From Colwellia sp. (GTDB lineage: Bacteria; Pseudomonadota; Gammaproteobacteria; Enterobacterales; Alteromonadaceae), in contig NVWU01000004.1 of the NCBI GenBank assembly GCA_002733765.1, positions 243,078 to 307,077 on the forward strand: DNA of 64,000 bases, given 5' to 3'. Position numbers and translations under genes: made by a program. Positions 25,707-34,661 of the stretch are shown here, in pieces. The notes beneath the pieces were generated by a model that saw nothing but the letters and a program-made list of their open reading frames with translations, did not search any database and was not told where the DNA came from. Every line of letters starts with the position of its first letter. The first letter of the stretch is position 1.

Positions 25707-28661
25707 ATGGAATGTATCCCTTCAAGTTTTTTTTGCCGATTTATTGGTGTGCCGACCGTAATAAAAATCAATACCAGTGGGGTAACCATTGAAGTTGAAA
25801 GTCGTTTGATTAACATCAAATGGCAAGAGCTTGTCACTCCCCCTTTATTTCATTTGAGTTTTTTTGGGCAAATAATTTCTTTAAAAACCGAAAAGCGAAA
25901 CTATGTATTCACCATGCTTGCTTATAACTCCAAACGTAAACACAAAAACAGTTGTGAACAACTTTGGGCCGCGGCCAATATTAAGCGTGTTGAAACGTTA
26001 TTAGCAGCGATAGAAAACGTTACTACTAATCAATATTTACGTCAGTCAACAATTAAACGTATTCAATTAGCGGCGAAGCAAGAGTTAACACGTTGGTTAC
26101 CGTGGCTTAAATCAAGTCGGCCAACTAAAGCTAAAGCCAAAAAGCTACAAACAAGCGTGACTGAAAAAATACAACGCTTATCGTCTTACCAGCATTGGCA
26201 AGCGCATAAAATAGCGAATTGTCGTGAAACCTATATCAACCAACAATTGCAAGTGCATCAAAGTTTTTTTGATAAGGTTGAATCTAATCCTTTAACACTA
26301 CGTCAGCGCCGTGCCTGTATTATCGACAATGATAATAATTTGTTGTTAGCTGGCGCTGGAACAGGTAAAACCAGTGTTATGGTTGGCAGAGCAGGTTATT
26401 TACTCAATAGTTTACAAGCTAAAAGTGAAGAAATTTTATTGTTGGCTTATGGTCGCAAAGCGGCCAATGAAATGGATGACAGAATTAAAGATAAGTTACC
26501 TGGAAATAAAATAAGCGCGACTACTTTTCATCGTTTAGGTCTTAATATTATTGCTCACGTTGAAGGCGGTAAACCGAGTTTGTCGGTATTCGCCGAAGAT
26601 GCCAAAGCAAAATCTAAGTGGATCCAAACGTGTTTTGAAACGTTAATTAATGAGCAGGGCCAATATCGACATCTTATCATTGAGTATTTCAGCAAATATT
26701 ATTATGTTGAACGAAACAATTTTGATTTTAATAGTCTTGGTGAGTATTACCAATATTTAACTGACAATGATATTCGTAGTTTAAAAGGCGATAAGGTTAA
26801 AAGTTTTGGCGAGCTTTATATTGCTAATTGGTTATTTAACCATGGGATAGAATACCAGTACGAGGCTAGCTATGCTCATGACGTGAAAACAAGTGAACGT
26901 AGGCAATATCAACCGGACTTCTTTCTTCCTGAATTAGCTGTTTATATTGAATATTATGGTATAGATGAGAACGGAGATACCGCGCCTTATATTGATAAAG
27001 ATGAATACCACGCAGGTATTCAATGGAAACGAAACATTCATCAAGAATTTGGTAGCCATTGTCTTGAGTTTACCTATGCACAGCATAAAAAAGGGCAGTT
27101 ACTTAGCACTTTAGAAAAATTTTTCAATACTCAACAAATTGAATTTGAATTATTACCAGATGACGTAATACTCGCAAGCCTAAAAGAAAATGGACGAATA
27201 ACCGTACTTGCCGAAATGTTTTGCCAACTAGTAGGGCTTTATAAAGCCGCGTGTTTAGAGCCAACCTTAGAGGACAATGTTATCGCTAATTCTGCTGATC
27301 CAACGCAGACGGCAAAAGCATTGGCGTTACTGAAGCCTATTTTAACGGTTTATGACGCTCATTTAAAACGTCACGCTGAAATTGATTTTGAAGATATGAT
27401 CAATAAAGCATTAGCCTATGTTCAAGCGGGTAAGTTTCATTCGCCATGGCGTTATATTATGGTCGATGAATTTCAAGATATATCGGAGCCAAGGGCACGT
27501 TTAGTAAAAGCGTTACGTGATAACCCTAATTCGACTAACAATAAAGCCTGTTCAATTTTTGCGGTTGGTGATGATTGGCAGGCTATTTACCGTTTTAGTG
27601 GCGCTGATGTTACGTTAACCACTGGTTTTGCTAATTACTTTGGTGCAACTACTCAATCAACATTAGATCAAACTTTTCGATTTAATAACCAAATTGGTAA
27701 AGTCGCAACCGACTTTATTAGTAAAAATCCTGCACAAATTAATAAAAAAATCAACTCATTGAAACAAGTTCAAGCCCCAGCAGTTTCACTGCTTAAACGA
27801 GAAAACGCTCCATTCAACGCTGCTAACAAAAATATTATTGATGAAATGGCCAATGGTGCAATTGATGATGTATTAGCGGCTATTTCAGCTAAAGTCTGCA
27901 AACCTGTTACTGTCTACTTATTAGCGCGTTTTTGGTTTCTTTTACCAAGTAAGAATGACCTTAATAGAGTAAATAATCAACATCCCTTATTAACGATTGA
28001 ATCTCAATCTTTTCATGCCTCAAAAGGGAAGGAAGCAGACTACGTAATCATTATAGGGTTAAAAAAAGGAGTACATGGGTTTCCTTCTGAAAAATTAACG
28101 CCAGCATTGCTTGATGCGCTACTCGCGAAAAAAGAAGCATTTAAATATGCTGAAGAGCGACGACTATTTTATGTTGCGCTAACCAGAGCGAAAGATAGAG
28201 TTTATCTCATTGCCGATATGACTGAATCAAATCACTTCGTTAAAGAACTTGTGGATCAACATCAAATTGAACTTGATGAATTTGGCAGTACGGCCAGTCA
28301 ATCATTTATAGACGACATAAACTGTTTGGTGTGTGAAACAGGCGTATTAAAAAAACGTTCTAGCCGTTTTGGGGCATTTTATTCCTGTTCACACTTTCCC
28401 CGCTGCGAGCATAAAGAAAAACCTTGTATTAAGTGTGAAAGCCCGATGACACGAAAGCGCCATTCAGGTTTTAAACTTTGTTTAAATGATTCATGCCAAA
28501 ATTTAATACCAACTTGTGCAAAATGTAATGCAGAAATGGTGTTACGTTCAAGTAAAAAGGGTGAATTTTGGGGGTGTCGAAATTATAAAGGAAATGAACC
28601 AATGAGCTGTAAAAATGGCGTTGATAACTCAAAAATAAACTGGCCGGAGGTGGCGGTTTAA
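25707..28661 (+). CDS. HelD-like UvrD-family helicase with nuclease-like insert and topoisomerase zinc ribbons
   Basis: 984 residues. Alignment from memory with E. coli HelD (684 residues) is good over the core: Walker A A-G-A-G-T-G-K-T (about 213-220), I-M-V-D-E-F-Q-D-I-S (about 583-592), V-G-D-D-W-Q-A-I-Y-R-F-S-G-A, H-A-S-K-G-K-E-A-D-Y and V-A-L-T-R-A-K. Two additions stand out. About residues 340-470 contain Q-P-D-F-F-L-P...Y-I-E-Y-Y-G, a PD-(D/E)xK-like pattern. The last 110 residues hold three C4 zinc ribbons of topoisomerase type. It should unwind DNA 3' to 5', perhaps also cut it. The ribosome site is weak, so the exact start is uncertain. Confidence 0.9.
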   Translation: MECIPSSFFCRFIGVPTVIKINTSGVTIEVESRLINIKWQELVTPPLFHLSFFGQIISLKTEKRNYVFTMLAYNSKRKHKNSCEQLWAAANIKRVETLLAAIENVTTNQYLRQSTIKRIQLAAKQELTRWLPWLKSSRPTKAKAKKLQTSVTEKIQRLSSYQHWQAHKIANCRETYINQQLQVHQSFFDKVESNPLTLRQRRACIIDNDNNLLLAGAGTGKTSVMVGRAGYLLNSLQAKSEEILLLAYGRKAANEMDDRIKDKLPGNKISATTFHRLGLNIIAHVEGGKPSLSVFAEDAKAKSKWIQTCFETLINEQGQYRHLIIEYFSKYYYVERNNFDFNSLGEYYQYLTDNDIRSLKGDKVKSFGELYIANWLFNHGIEYQYEASYAHDVKTSERRQYQPDFFLPELAVYIEYYGIDENGDTAPYIDKDEYHAGIQWKRNIHQEFGSHCLEFTYAQHKKGQLLSTLEKFFNTQQIEFELLPDDVILASLKENGRITVLAEMFCQLVGLYKAACLEPTLEDNVIANSADPTQTAKALALLKPILTVYDAHLKRHAEIDFEDMINKALAYVQAGKFHSPWRYIMVDEFQDISEPRARLVKALRDNPNSTNNKACSIFAVGDDWQAIYRFSGADVTLTTGFANYFGATTQSTLDQTFRFNNQIGKVATDFISKNPAQINKKINSLKQVQAPAVSLLKRENAPFNAANKNIIDEMANGAIDDVLAAISAKVCKPVTVYLLARFWFLLPSKNDLNRVNNQHPLLTIESQSFHASKGKEADYVIIIGLKKGVHGFPSEKLTPALLDALLAKKEAFKYAEERRLFYVALTRAKDRVYLIADMTESNHFVKELVDQHQIELDEFGSTASQSFIDDINCLVCETGVLKKRSSRFGAFYSCSHFPRCEHKEKPCIKCESPMTRKRHSGFKLCLNDSCQNLIPTCAKCNAEMVLRSSKKGEFWGCRNYKGNEPMSCKNGVDNSKINWPEVAV

Positions 28662-28721
28662 ATGAGTCATTGTTGTGTCTTAGTGAAATAAGTAAAAACA
28701 TCAAGGGAATAAATATAAGGT

Positions 28722-28904
28722 ATGAGTAATATCGATTTCGGAGCTAATAATTTTAGTTTTTCTGTATATATCGTTAATAAACCTACCATGCTTGAATATC
28801 AAAATTTAGGCGATGTTACGACACTGGTTGAAGGTGATATTAATGTTATTAACCAAGCGTATGGAAATGGCTGGCGTAAAGTATTCAATGTTTATGCTAA
28901 GTAA
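28722..28904 (+). CDS. Small hypothetical protein
   Basis: 60 codons with host-like AT-rich codon use; acidic in the second half. The only ribosome-site candidate (AAGG) is one base from the ATG, so initiation is doubtful. The next ORF overlaps it in another frame, and both together might be a single about 110-residue gene broken by a frameshift. I recognise no family. Confidence 0.35.
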   Translation: MSNIDFGANNFSFSVYIVNKPTMLEYQNLGDVTTLVEGDINVINQAYGNGWRKVFNVYAK

Positions 28905-29055
28905 CAGAATAGTACATATTATTTGTAGTAAAGATCACGCCAAGGAACTAATCAATAGCGGTAAATTTATTGATAATTTAGTTTGGTTAGATGATGAGTT
29001 TGGTATTACGAAGCTTAAAAACGCCATTGATGAAAAAAACATCACTTTATTTTAA
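28894..29055 (+). CDS. Small hypothetical protein overlapping the preceding ORF
   Basis: 53 codons from the ATG at 28894 (another ATG lies at 28888), overlapping the stop of the preceding ORF. The peptide has a plausible soluble alpha/beta look, with I-V-H-I-I-C-S-K-D-H-A and W-L-D-D-E-F-G-I-T-K-L. It may be translated by coupling, or be the second half of a frameshifted gene. No family recognised. Confidence 0.35.
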   Translation: MLSNRIVHIICSKDHAKELINSGKFIDNLVWLDDEFGITKLKNAIDEKNITLF

Positions 29056-29064
29056 AGATTAGAT

Positions 29065-29092
29065 ATTGTTCACAGTACTCTTACTGTATAAT
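29065..29092 (+). promoter_or_regulatory. Candidate sigma70 promoter for ybiT
   Basis: ATTGTT at 29065-29070 and a perfect TATAAT at 29087-29092 are 16 bases apart. Transcription would start near 29099, giving a leader of about 115 bases that contains a short upstream ORF. Confidence 0.55.
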
Positions 29093-29159
29093 GCGCGTCC
29101 TTATTATTTTGAGTATTTTTGTTATTTGTTGGGTTATTTATCTGTTAAAGGGGTAATTA

Positions 29160-29204
29160 ATGCGATTAACAATCAATTATTCAGTATTTGTTAGCAAAAT
29201 TTAG
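29160..29204 (+). CDS. Short upstream ORF in the ybiT leader
   Basis: 14 codons (M-R-L-T-I-N-Y-S-V-F-V-S-K-I) from an ATG with AAAGGGG six bases upstream, a better ribosome site than that of ybiT itself. Its TAG overlaps the AGGA that precedes the ybiT TTG start. Such placement could couple or attenuate translation of the ABC-F gene. Resistance-type ABC-F genes are known to be controlled by leader peptides; a role here is inference. Confidence 0.45.
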   Translation: MRLTINYSVFVSKI

Positions 29205-29213
29205 GAATACCTT

Positions 29214-30818
29214 TTGATCACTACATCGAACATTACAATGCAATTTGGCGCTGAGCCTTTATTTGAAAACATATCGGCTAAATTTGGCAACGGTCACCGT
29301 TATGGTTTGATCGGCGCAAATGGCTGTGGTAAGTCTACATTTATGAAGATACTCAGTGGTGAGTTAACACCGAGTTCAGGTAATGTATCGGTTAGTACAG
29401 GTAACAAAGTAAGTACTTTGGGCCAAGACCAGTTTGCGTTTGAAGAATTCAATGTTATTGATACTGTGATCATGGGTGATATGCCATTATGGAAAGTAAA
29501 GCAAGAAAGAGATGCTATTTACGCACAAGCTGAAATGAGTGAAGCAGATGGCATGCGTGCAGGAGAATTAGAAAGTGAATTTGCTGAAATGGACGGTTAT
29601 ACCGCTGAAAGTCGTGCCGGTGAAATTCTTTTAGAAGCGGGTATTGAAGAATCTTTCCATTATGGTTCAATGCAGCAAGTAGCCCCAGGTTGGAAATTAC
29701 GTGTACTACTTGCGCAAGCTCTGTTTGCTAACCCTGATATTTTATTACTTGATGAGCCTACCAACAACTTGGATATTCATACCATCAGTTGGCTAGAAGG
29801 TGAGTTAAACAAGCGTAGATGTACCATGATTATCATTTCCCATGATAGACATTTTCTTAATTCTGTTTGTACCCATATGGCTGATATTGATTACGGTGAA
29901 TTACGAATTTATCCAGGTAATTATGAGTTCTTCTTAGAACAGTCAAGCTTATTACGCGCACAGTTATTATCAGGTAATGTTAAAAAAGCTGAAGAAATTG
30001 CTGAGCTACAAGACTTTGTTAACCGTTTTGGTGCCAATGCTTCAAAAGCAAAACAAGCCAGTTCACGCGCTAAAAAAATGGATAAAATTAAACTTGATGA
30101 TGTAAAATCGTCGAGTCGTATTACACCCAAAATTGCTTTTGCGCCAGGTAAAAAAATGCATCGTCAAGCGTTAGAGCTTGAAAACCTTGGTCATGGTTTT
30201 GATGGTGACGTGTTATTTGAAAAGGGCGATCTATTATTAGCCGCGGGAACTAAATTAGCCATAATCGGCGAAAACGGTGTGGGTAAAACAACACTACTAC
30301 GCTGTTTAATTAATGAATTAGCGAACAATGAAGGCGTGGTTAAATGGTCTGAAAATGCTTCAATCGGTTATTGTCCACAAGACAGCGGTTCTTTTTTCAA
30401 TAACGACTTAACATTGATGGATTGGATGTCACAATGGCGTAGACCGTGTCATAACGATTTAAGTGTTCGTGGTATGTTAGGACGTTTACTCTTTACTGAC
30501 GACGATGCAAATAAAAAAGCACGTAACTGTTCAGGTGGTGAGAAAAACCGTTTATTATTTGGTAAGTTAATGATGGCTGACATCAATGTGTTGATTATGG
30601 ACGAACCAACTAACCATATGGATATTGAAGCGATTGATGCATTGAATAATGCGTTAAAAGATTTTGAAGGTACATTGATTTTTGTTAGCCATGACCGTGA
30701 ATTTGTCTCAAGCTTAGCAACACGTATTATCGATATTAAAGATAAACAGTTAGTTAACTTTGAAGGTTCATTAGATGAGTACCTTGCGAGTCAAATAAAC
30801 ACGAAAAAGGTTGCTTAA
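29214..30818 (+). CDS. ybiT: ABC-F family ATPase YbiT
   Basis: 534 residues with two ABC ATPase domains and no membrane part. Walker A motifs are G-A-N-G-C-G-K-S-T near residue 40 and G-E-N-G-V-G-K-T-T near residue 353. The linker between domains and the D-E-P-T-N-N-L-D and D-E-P-T-N-H-M-D motifs are typical of ABC-F. It follows E. coli YbiT (530 residues) nearly block for block, including [20 protein letters not shown] proteins act on the ribosomal E site. The start is TTG, supported by alignment with YbiT and by AGGA seven bases upstream; a leader ORF precedes it. Confidence 0.95.
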   Translation: MITTSNITMQFGAEPLFENISAKFGNGHRYGLIGANGCGKSTFMKILSGELTPSSGNVSVSTGNKVSTLGQDQFAFEEFNVIDTVIMGDMPLWKVKQERDAIYAQAEMSEADGMRAGELESEFAEMDGYTAESRAGEILLEAGIEESFHYGSMQQVAPGWKLRVLLAQALFANPDILLLDEPTNNLDIHTISWLEGELNKRRCTMIIISHDRHFLNSVCTHMADIDYGELRIYPGNYEFFLEQSSLLRAQLLSGNVKKAEEIAELQDFVNRFGANASKAKQASSRAKKMDKIKLDDVKSSSRITPKIAFAPGKKMHRQALELENLGHGFDGDVLFEKGDLLLAAGTKLAIIGENGVGKTTLLRCLINELANNEGVVKWSENASIGYCPQDSGSFFNNDLTLMDWMSQWRRPCHNDLSVRGMLGRLLFTDDDANKKARNCSGGEKNRLLFGKLMMADINVLIMDEPTNHMDIEAIDALNNALKDFEGTLIFVSHDREFVSSLATRIIDIKDKQLVNFEGSLDEYLASQINTKKVA

Positions 30819-30869
30819 TATTTTGAAAAACAGCGAATTTATATGTTTCATCATTAGCCAAATTACAGT

Positions 30870-31730
30870 ATGAAAATTCCAAAACGTATTCAACCACTTG
30901 TCGATGACGGGTTAGTTGACGAAGTGATTAGTCAGCTAATGAGTGGTAAAGAAGCCACTGTTTTTATAGTTCGCTGTGGGAATGAAATTCGCTGTGCCAA
31001 GGTTTATAAAGAAGCCAATAAGCGCAGCTTTAAAAAAGCAGCTCAATACCAAGAAGGCAGAAAAAGTCGAAACAGCCGACGTGCTAGAGCCATGGAAAAA
31101 GGTTCTAAGTATGGCCGTAATCAACAAGAACAAGCATGGCAAAATGCTGAAGTGGATGCACTTTATACCGTAGCTGAAGCCGGTGTTAGAGTACCTCATC
31201 CTTTTGGCTGTTTTGAGGGTGTTTTACTCATGGAGTTAATTACCGACGAAGCCGGAGATGTTGCGCCACGATTAAACGATGTGGTTATGTCAAAAGAACA
31301 AGCCATAGAAGATCATGAACTAGTTATTGACTATGTTGTACGCATGTTATGTGCGGGTATTGTTCATGGTGATTTATCAGAGTTTAATGTGCTTGTTGAT
31401 GAATATGGTCCTGTTATCATTGATTTACCTCAAGCAGTTGATGCTTCAGCAAATAATAATGCGAAAGCGATGCTAATGCGTGATGTCGATAATATCACTA
31501 ACTACTATGGCCAATTTGCTCCAGAGTTACTATTAAGTAAGTATGGTCAAGAAATGTGGGCTCTGTATGAAAGTGGTGAGTTAACGTTTGAAACAAAACT
31601 TACCGGGTTATTTAAAGAAAATACTGTTTCTGCCGATGTTGATAACGTGATTGAAGAAATAAAAGCTGCCTTTATGGAAGAGCAAGATCGCTTGCAACGT
31701 ATAGCCGAAGCGAATGAAATAGACGAGTAA
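30870..31730 (+). CDS. RIO1-like atypical serine kinase (PA4780 type)
   Basis: 286 residues of the bacterial RIO kinase group. The N-terminal part has G-K-E-A-T-V-F and the lysine in C-A-K-V-Y-K. A basic stretch with R-K-S-R-N-S-R-R-A-R-A-M follows. The catalytic loop is I-V-H-G-D-L-S-E-F-N-V-L and the metal site is V-I-I-D-L-P-Q. It is cytoplasmic; targets in bacteria are unknown. It lies 51 bases after ybiT and may be co-transcribed. A strong terminator follows. Confidence 0.92.
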   Translation: MKIPKRIQPLVDDGLVDEVISQLMSGKEATVFIVRCGNEIRCAKVYKEANKRSFKKAAQYQEGRKSRNSRRARAMEKGSKYGRNQQEQAWQNAEVDALYTVAEAGVRVPHPFGCFEGVLLMELITDEAGDVAPRLNDVVMSKEQAIEDHELVIDYVVRMLCAGIVHGDLSEFNVLVDEYGPVIIDLPQAVDASANNNAKAMLMRDVDNITNYYGQFAPELLLSKYGQEMWALYESGELTFETKLTGLFKENTVSADVDNVIEEIKAAFMEEQDRLQRIAEANEIDE

Positions 31731-31781
31731 ATATTTTAACTTATTAGGTAAAAATTGTTAATTAAGCGTAATTGTTTATTT

Positions 31782-31811
31782 AAGGCGAGTCAGAAATGAT
31801 TCGCCTTTTTT
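31782..31811 (+). terminator. Rho-independent terminator after the RIO kinase gene
   Basis: AAGGCGAGTCA and TGATTCGCCTT form a stem with a GAAA loop, followed by a T run. It is about 50 bases after the stop codon. Confidence 0.9.
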
Positions 31812-31838
31812 GTTAGCACAATTAAGCCATACCGCCTA

Positions 31839-32195
31839 TACCAATCAGACTAACTAAGTGATCATCTTCAATGGTCTAAATAACCTCAGCTCGGCTTAAT
31901 AAATACCTCTGTAGCGGTTATTTTTATTAACTTCAGCGTTAAATTTACTTGCAATAGGTTAGCTATTGATACGAAAAATTTCCTTGAATTAAGAAAAACT
32001 ATTTCGCTATAAATATTAAATAGTTATTCATCTATAATTTCAATTGCTATTAAACCGAGTTGAGGTTAAATATCCAATTTCTTCGTGGTGTTCAATCCCA
32101 ATAGCCAGCGATTACTTAATCACACGCCTTAAACTTGAATTTTTATCCCTTATTAATCTGCTTGTATGGTTAATCTATTACATTAATTGGTATTA
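31839..32195. repeat. Large palindromic intergenic repeat carrying a MITE
   Basis: The left end TACCAATCAGACTAACTAAG (31839-31858) matches the copy at 50690 exactly over 20 bases, and the right end is ATTAATTGGTATTA (32182-32195). The interior GTTCAATCCCAATAGCC also matches 50754-50766. Compared with 50690-50846 it is interrupted by a 184-bp insert at 31883-32066. The rest of the gap to 32366 should hold the promoter of the following operon; I cannot place it firmly. Confidence 0.75.
31883..32066. mobile_element. 184-bp MITE with terminal inverted repeats and 6-bp target duplication
   Basis: ACCTCAGCTCGGCTTAATA (31883-31901) and TATTAAACCGAGTTGAGGT (32048-32066) are inverted repeats identical at 17 of 19 positions. 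TAAATA precedes (31877-31882) and follows (32067-32072) the element. The uninterrupted repeat at 50690 has a single CTAAATATCC there, which shows the insertion event. No coding sequence is inside. A shortened relative lies at 9894-10005. Confidence 0.85.
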
Positions 32196-32366
32196 TTGTT
32201 ATTTTATTCTGTATTTTTGTAAAATTTAGAGTATTTAACTCTTTTGGATATTACGGAGCATTTTTCATAGATTTTGATATGATTTTTCGCAATACTATTA
32301 CATATTTTTGTACTTTTACTGTTAGCAACTAGTAATTATTATTTACTCAACAAATATGGAGTTTTC

Positions 32367-33179
32367 ATGCCAGCAACTGATATCAATACTGTATCTACAC
32401 CACTGAGTGCCTATGCATTACGACAGCTGATCCGCGCGGGAGACTTTTCCAGTAATACCTCTGGGTTTGCCCAAGGTTGCGTGCAGGGAAATATTGTTAT
32501 TCTACCTAAAGATTGGGCAGGCGACTTTTTGCAATTTTGTCAGTTTAATCCAAAACCTTGTCCGTTAATTGGCATGTCAACCAATGCGGGTGATTTTCTC
32601 TTACCTGAGCTTGGTCAAGATATTGATATCCGCAGTGATGTACCGGGTTATCGTTTGTTTGAGAATGGTATATTTAAACAAGAGTTAGCCGATATTAAAC
32701 ACCTTTGGCGTGACGATTTAGTGACTTTTGTTTTAGGGTGTTCTTTTTCTTTTGAAGAAGCACTTATTGCTGATGGACTTGAGATTCGTAATATTAGCGA
32801 AAACAAAAATGTGCCTATGTATCGTACTAATATAGCCTGTAAATCAGCAGGGCGCTTTAGTGGTGAAACCGTGGTAAGCATGCGCCCTATGTTGGCCAAA
32901 GATGCGATACGTGCGATACAAATTTGTAGTCGTTTTCCGTCAGTGCATGGTGCACCAATACATTTTGGTGATCCTAAATTGATTGGTATTGATGATATCA
33001 ATACCCCTGACTATGGTGATGCGGTAACTATTAACGATCATGAAGTGCCGGTGTTTTGGGCTTGTGGGGTAACACCTCAACTTGCATTAGAGCAAACGAA
33101 ACCACCATTTTGTATTACTCATAGTCCGGGAAAAATGTTAGTGACTGATATTGTGAACTCTACACTCGCGGTGCTGTAA
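32367..33179 (+). CDS. DUF1445 putative hydro-lyase (UPF0317), D-glutamate cyclase N-domain homolog
   Basis: 270 residues of the DUF1445/UPF0317 family, with [17 protein letters not shown], the central [13 protein letters not shown] and a late [11 protein letters not shown]. Length is normal. The family is usually annotated as a putative hydro-lyase. The same domain forms the N-terminal part of animal mitochondrial D-glutamate cyclase, whose C-terminal part is DUF4392, encoded four genes downstream here. It starts the pxpABC-containing operon; GGAG stands six bases before the ATG. Confidence 0.88.
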   Translation: MPATDINTVSTPLSAYALRQLIRAGDFSSNTSGFAQGCVQGNIVILPKDWAGDFLQFCQFNPKPCPLIGMSTNAGDFLLPELGQDIDIRSDVPGYRLFENGIFKQELADIKHLWRDDLVTFVLGCSFSFEEALIADGLEIRNISENKNVPMYRTNIACKSAGRFSGETVVSMRPMLAKDAIRAIQICSRFPSVHGAPIHFGDPKLIGIDDINTPDYGDAVTINDHEVPVFWACGVTPQLALEQTKPPFCITHSPGKMLVTDIVNSTLAVL

Positions 33180-33198
33180 ATCTTTATAAAGAGGAAAT

Positions 33199-33927
33199 AT
33201 GATGAAGTTAAATTGTGATTTAGGCGAAAGTTTTGGCAGTTGGACTATGGGCTTAGACGAACAGGTCATGCCCCACATAGATCAAGCTAATATCGCTTGC
33301 GGTTTTCATGCGGGTGATCCTTTAGTGATGCAAAAAACGCTCAAATTAGCGAAAATTCACCATGTTACAGTTGGTGCTCATCCTGGTTATCCTGATCTTG
33401 TTGGTTTTGGTCGCCGTTCTATGAATTGTTCTACCGATGAAATTATTGCGCTAGTGACTTATCAAGTTGCTGCTATTGACGGTGTCGCGAAATCGCTAGG
33501 ACTTGAGCTTGAATATGTCAAACCTCATGGCGCTTTATACAATGACATGATGGTGAAAGACAATGTGCGTGAGGCAATACTTACGGCGTTATCAAACTAT
33601 CACAAACCGCTTAAATTAATGTTACAAGCAACACCGCAGATTGAGCAACATAGAGTGGAAGCAAAATTTTTTGGTATTGAAATTTTAAGTGAAGCATTTG
33701 CAGACCGATGTTATGCCGATGATGGCAAATTATTAGCACGTAGCAAAGTAGGAGCAGTACATAATAAAGAAAAAATGCTTGCCCAAGTGAAACAGTTAAA
33801 AGAGCAAGGTTGTGTTACGACGGTTAGTGGTCATATCTTAAGGTTAAATGCAGATAGTTTATGCGTACATGGTGATAACATTGAAGCTGTACAGGCTATT
33901 GAAGCGATTAGGGAGCTAATAGACTAA
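33199..33927 (+). CDS. pxpA: 5-oxoprolinase subunit A (LamB/YcsF family)
   Basis: 242 residues of the PxpA family, starting K-L-N-C-D-L-G-E-S-F-G and with I-A-C-G-F-H-A-G-D-P, V-G-A-H-P-G-Y-P-D and V-K-P-H-G-A-L-Y-N. These histidine and aspartate residues mark the metal-dependent hydrolase-like site. With PxpB and PxpC it opens 5-oxoproline to glutamate using ATP. GAGGA precedes two adjacent ATGs; either may be used. The stop overlaps the pxpB start (TAATG). Confidence 0.95.
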   Translation: MMKLNCDLGESFGSWTMGLDEQVMPHIDQANIACGFHAGDPLVMQKTLKLAKIHHVTVGAHPGYPDLVGFGRRSMNCSTDEIIALVTYQVAAIDGVAKSLGLELEYVKPHGALYNDMMVKDNVREAILTALSNYHKPLKLMLQATPQIEQHRVEAKFFGIEILSEAFADRCYADDGKLLARSKVGAVHNKEKMLAQVKQLKEQGCVTTVSGHILRLNADSLCVHGDNIEAVQAIEAIRELID

Positions 33928-34661
33928 TGTCCCACAATATTCATATCGCGGGTGAAAACGCACTAATTATCTATTTTAGTAAGCCAGGTGATGGCCACGT
34001 TAGTGCTAATCTTTCGGCTAAAGTGCAGCAAGCAGAGCAGCTGATACGTAAAGCGATGGAGCAGGAACTAGCACAAGACATTATTGATTTGGTGCCATCT
34101 TACGCCTCCTTGATGGTGATGTTTAATATGATGACCACAGACCATCATTTAATAAAAAACAAACTACGTACATTGTTGCAACAAATGCATAATTCGAAAG
34201 AGCAAGTGGCTACGCATCAAGCTAATTTAGTGGAACTGCCGGTTTACTATAGTCATGAGTCTGGCCCTGATTTATCTGTTATTGCGCAGCGTGCTCAGTT
34301 AACCGTTGAACAGGTTATTGAACTTCATCAAGCGCAAGAGTATCGCGTTTATGCTATTGGCTTTGCACCTGGTTTTGCTTACTTAGGTGAGGTAGATGAA
34401 CGTATTGCTGCGCCACGGTTGAGTACACCTAGAATGAAAGTACCTAAAGGCGCTGTTGCTATTGCTGATAGACAAACGGCTGTTTACCCTAGTGTTTCCC
34501 CTGGTGGTTGGAATATTATTGGTCTTTGTCCTATTGATATGTTTGATGCGAAAGCAAATCCGACTATGCCTGTGGCCGTTGGTGACAGAGTGAAATTTAA
34601 AGCTATTTCTAAAGACGAATATATAGCCCTAGGCGGAGCGTTAGAGGTGAGTTATGAGTAA
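33927..34661 (+). CDS. pxpB: 5-oxoprolinase subunit B (KipI/PxpB family)
   Basis: 244 residues of the PxpB/KipI family, with V-P-S-Y-A-S-L-M-V early, and the conserved V-Y-A-I-G-F-A-P-G-F-A-Y-L-G and P-R-M-K-V-P-K-G-A-V-A-I. S-P-G-G-W-N-I-I-G follows. The fold is cyclophilin-like and it pairs with PxpC. It overlaps pxpC by 8 bases, so subunit production is coupled. No unusual features. Confidence 0.95.
   Translation: MSHNIHIAGENALIIYFSKPGDGHVSANLSAKVQQAEQLIRKAMEQELAQDIIDLVPSYASLMVMFNMMTTDHHLIKNKLRTLLQQMHNSKEQVATHQANLVELPVYYSHESGPDLSVIAQRAQLTVEQVIELHQAQEYRVYAIGFAPGFAYLGEVDERIAAPRLSTPRMKVPKGAVAIADRQTAVYPSVSPGGWNIIGLCPIDMFDAKANPTMPVAVGDRVKFKAISKDEYIALGGALEVSYE

Noticed and set aside
21759-31730. 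A genomic island from the integrase scrap to the RIO kinase gene
   Set aside because: The scrap is only 33 codons, no att duplication or composition shift was seen, and several genes inside (ybiT, RIO kinase) are ordinary chromosomal genes.
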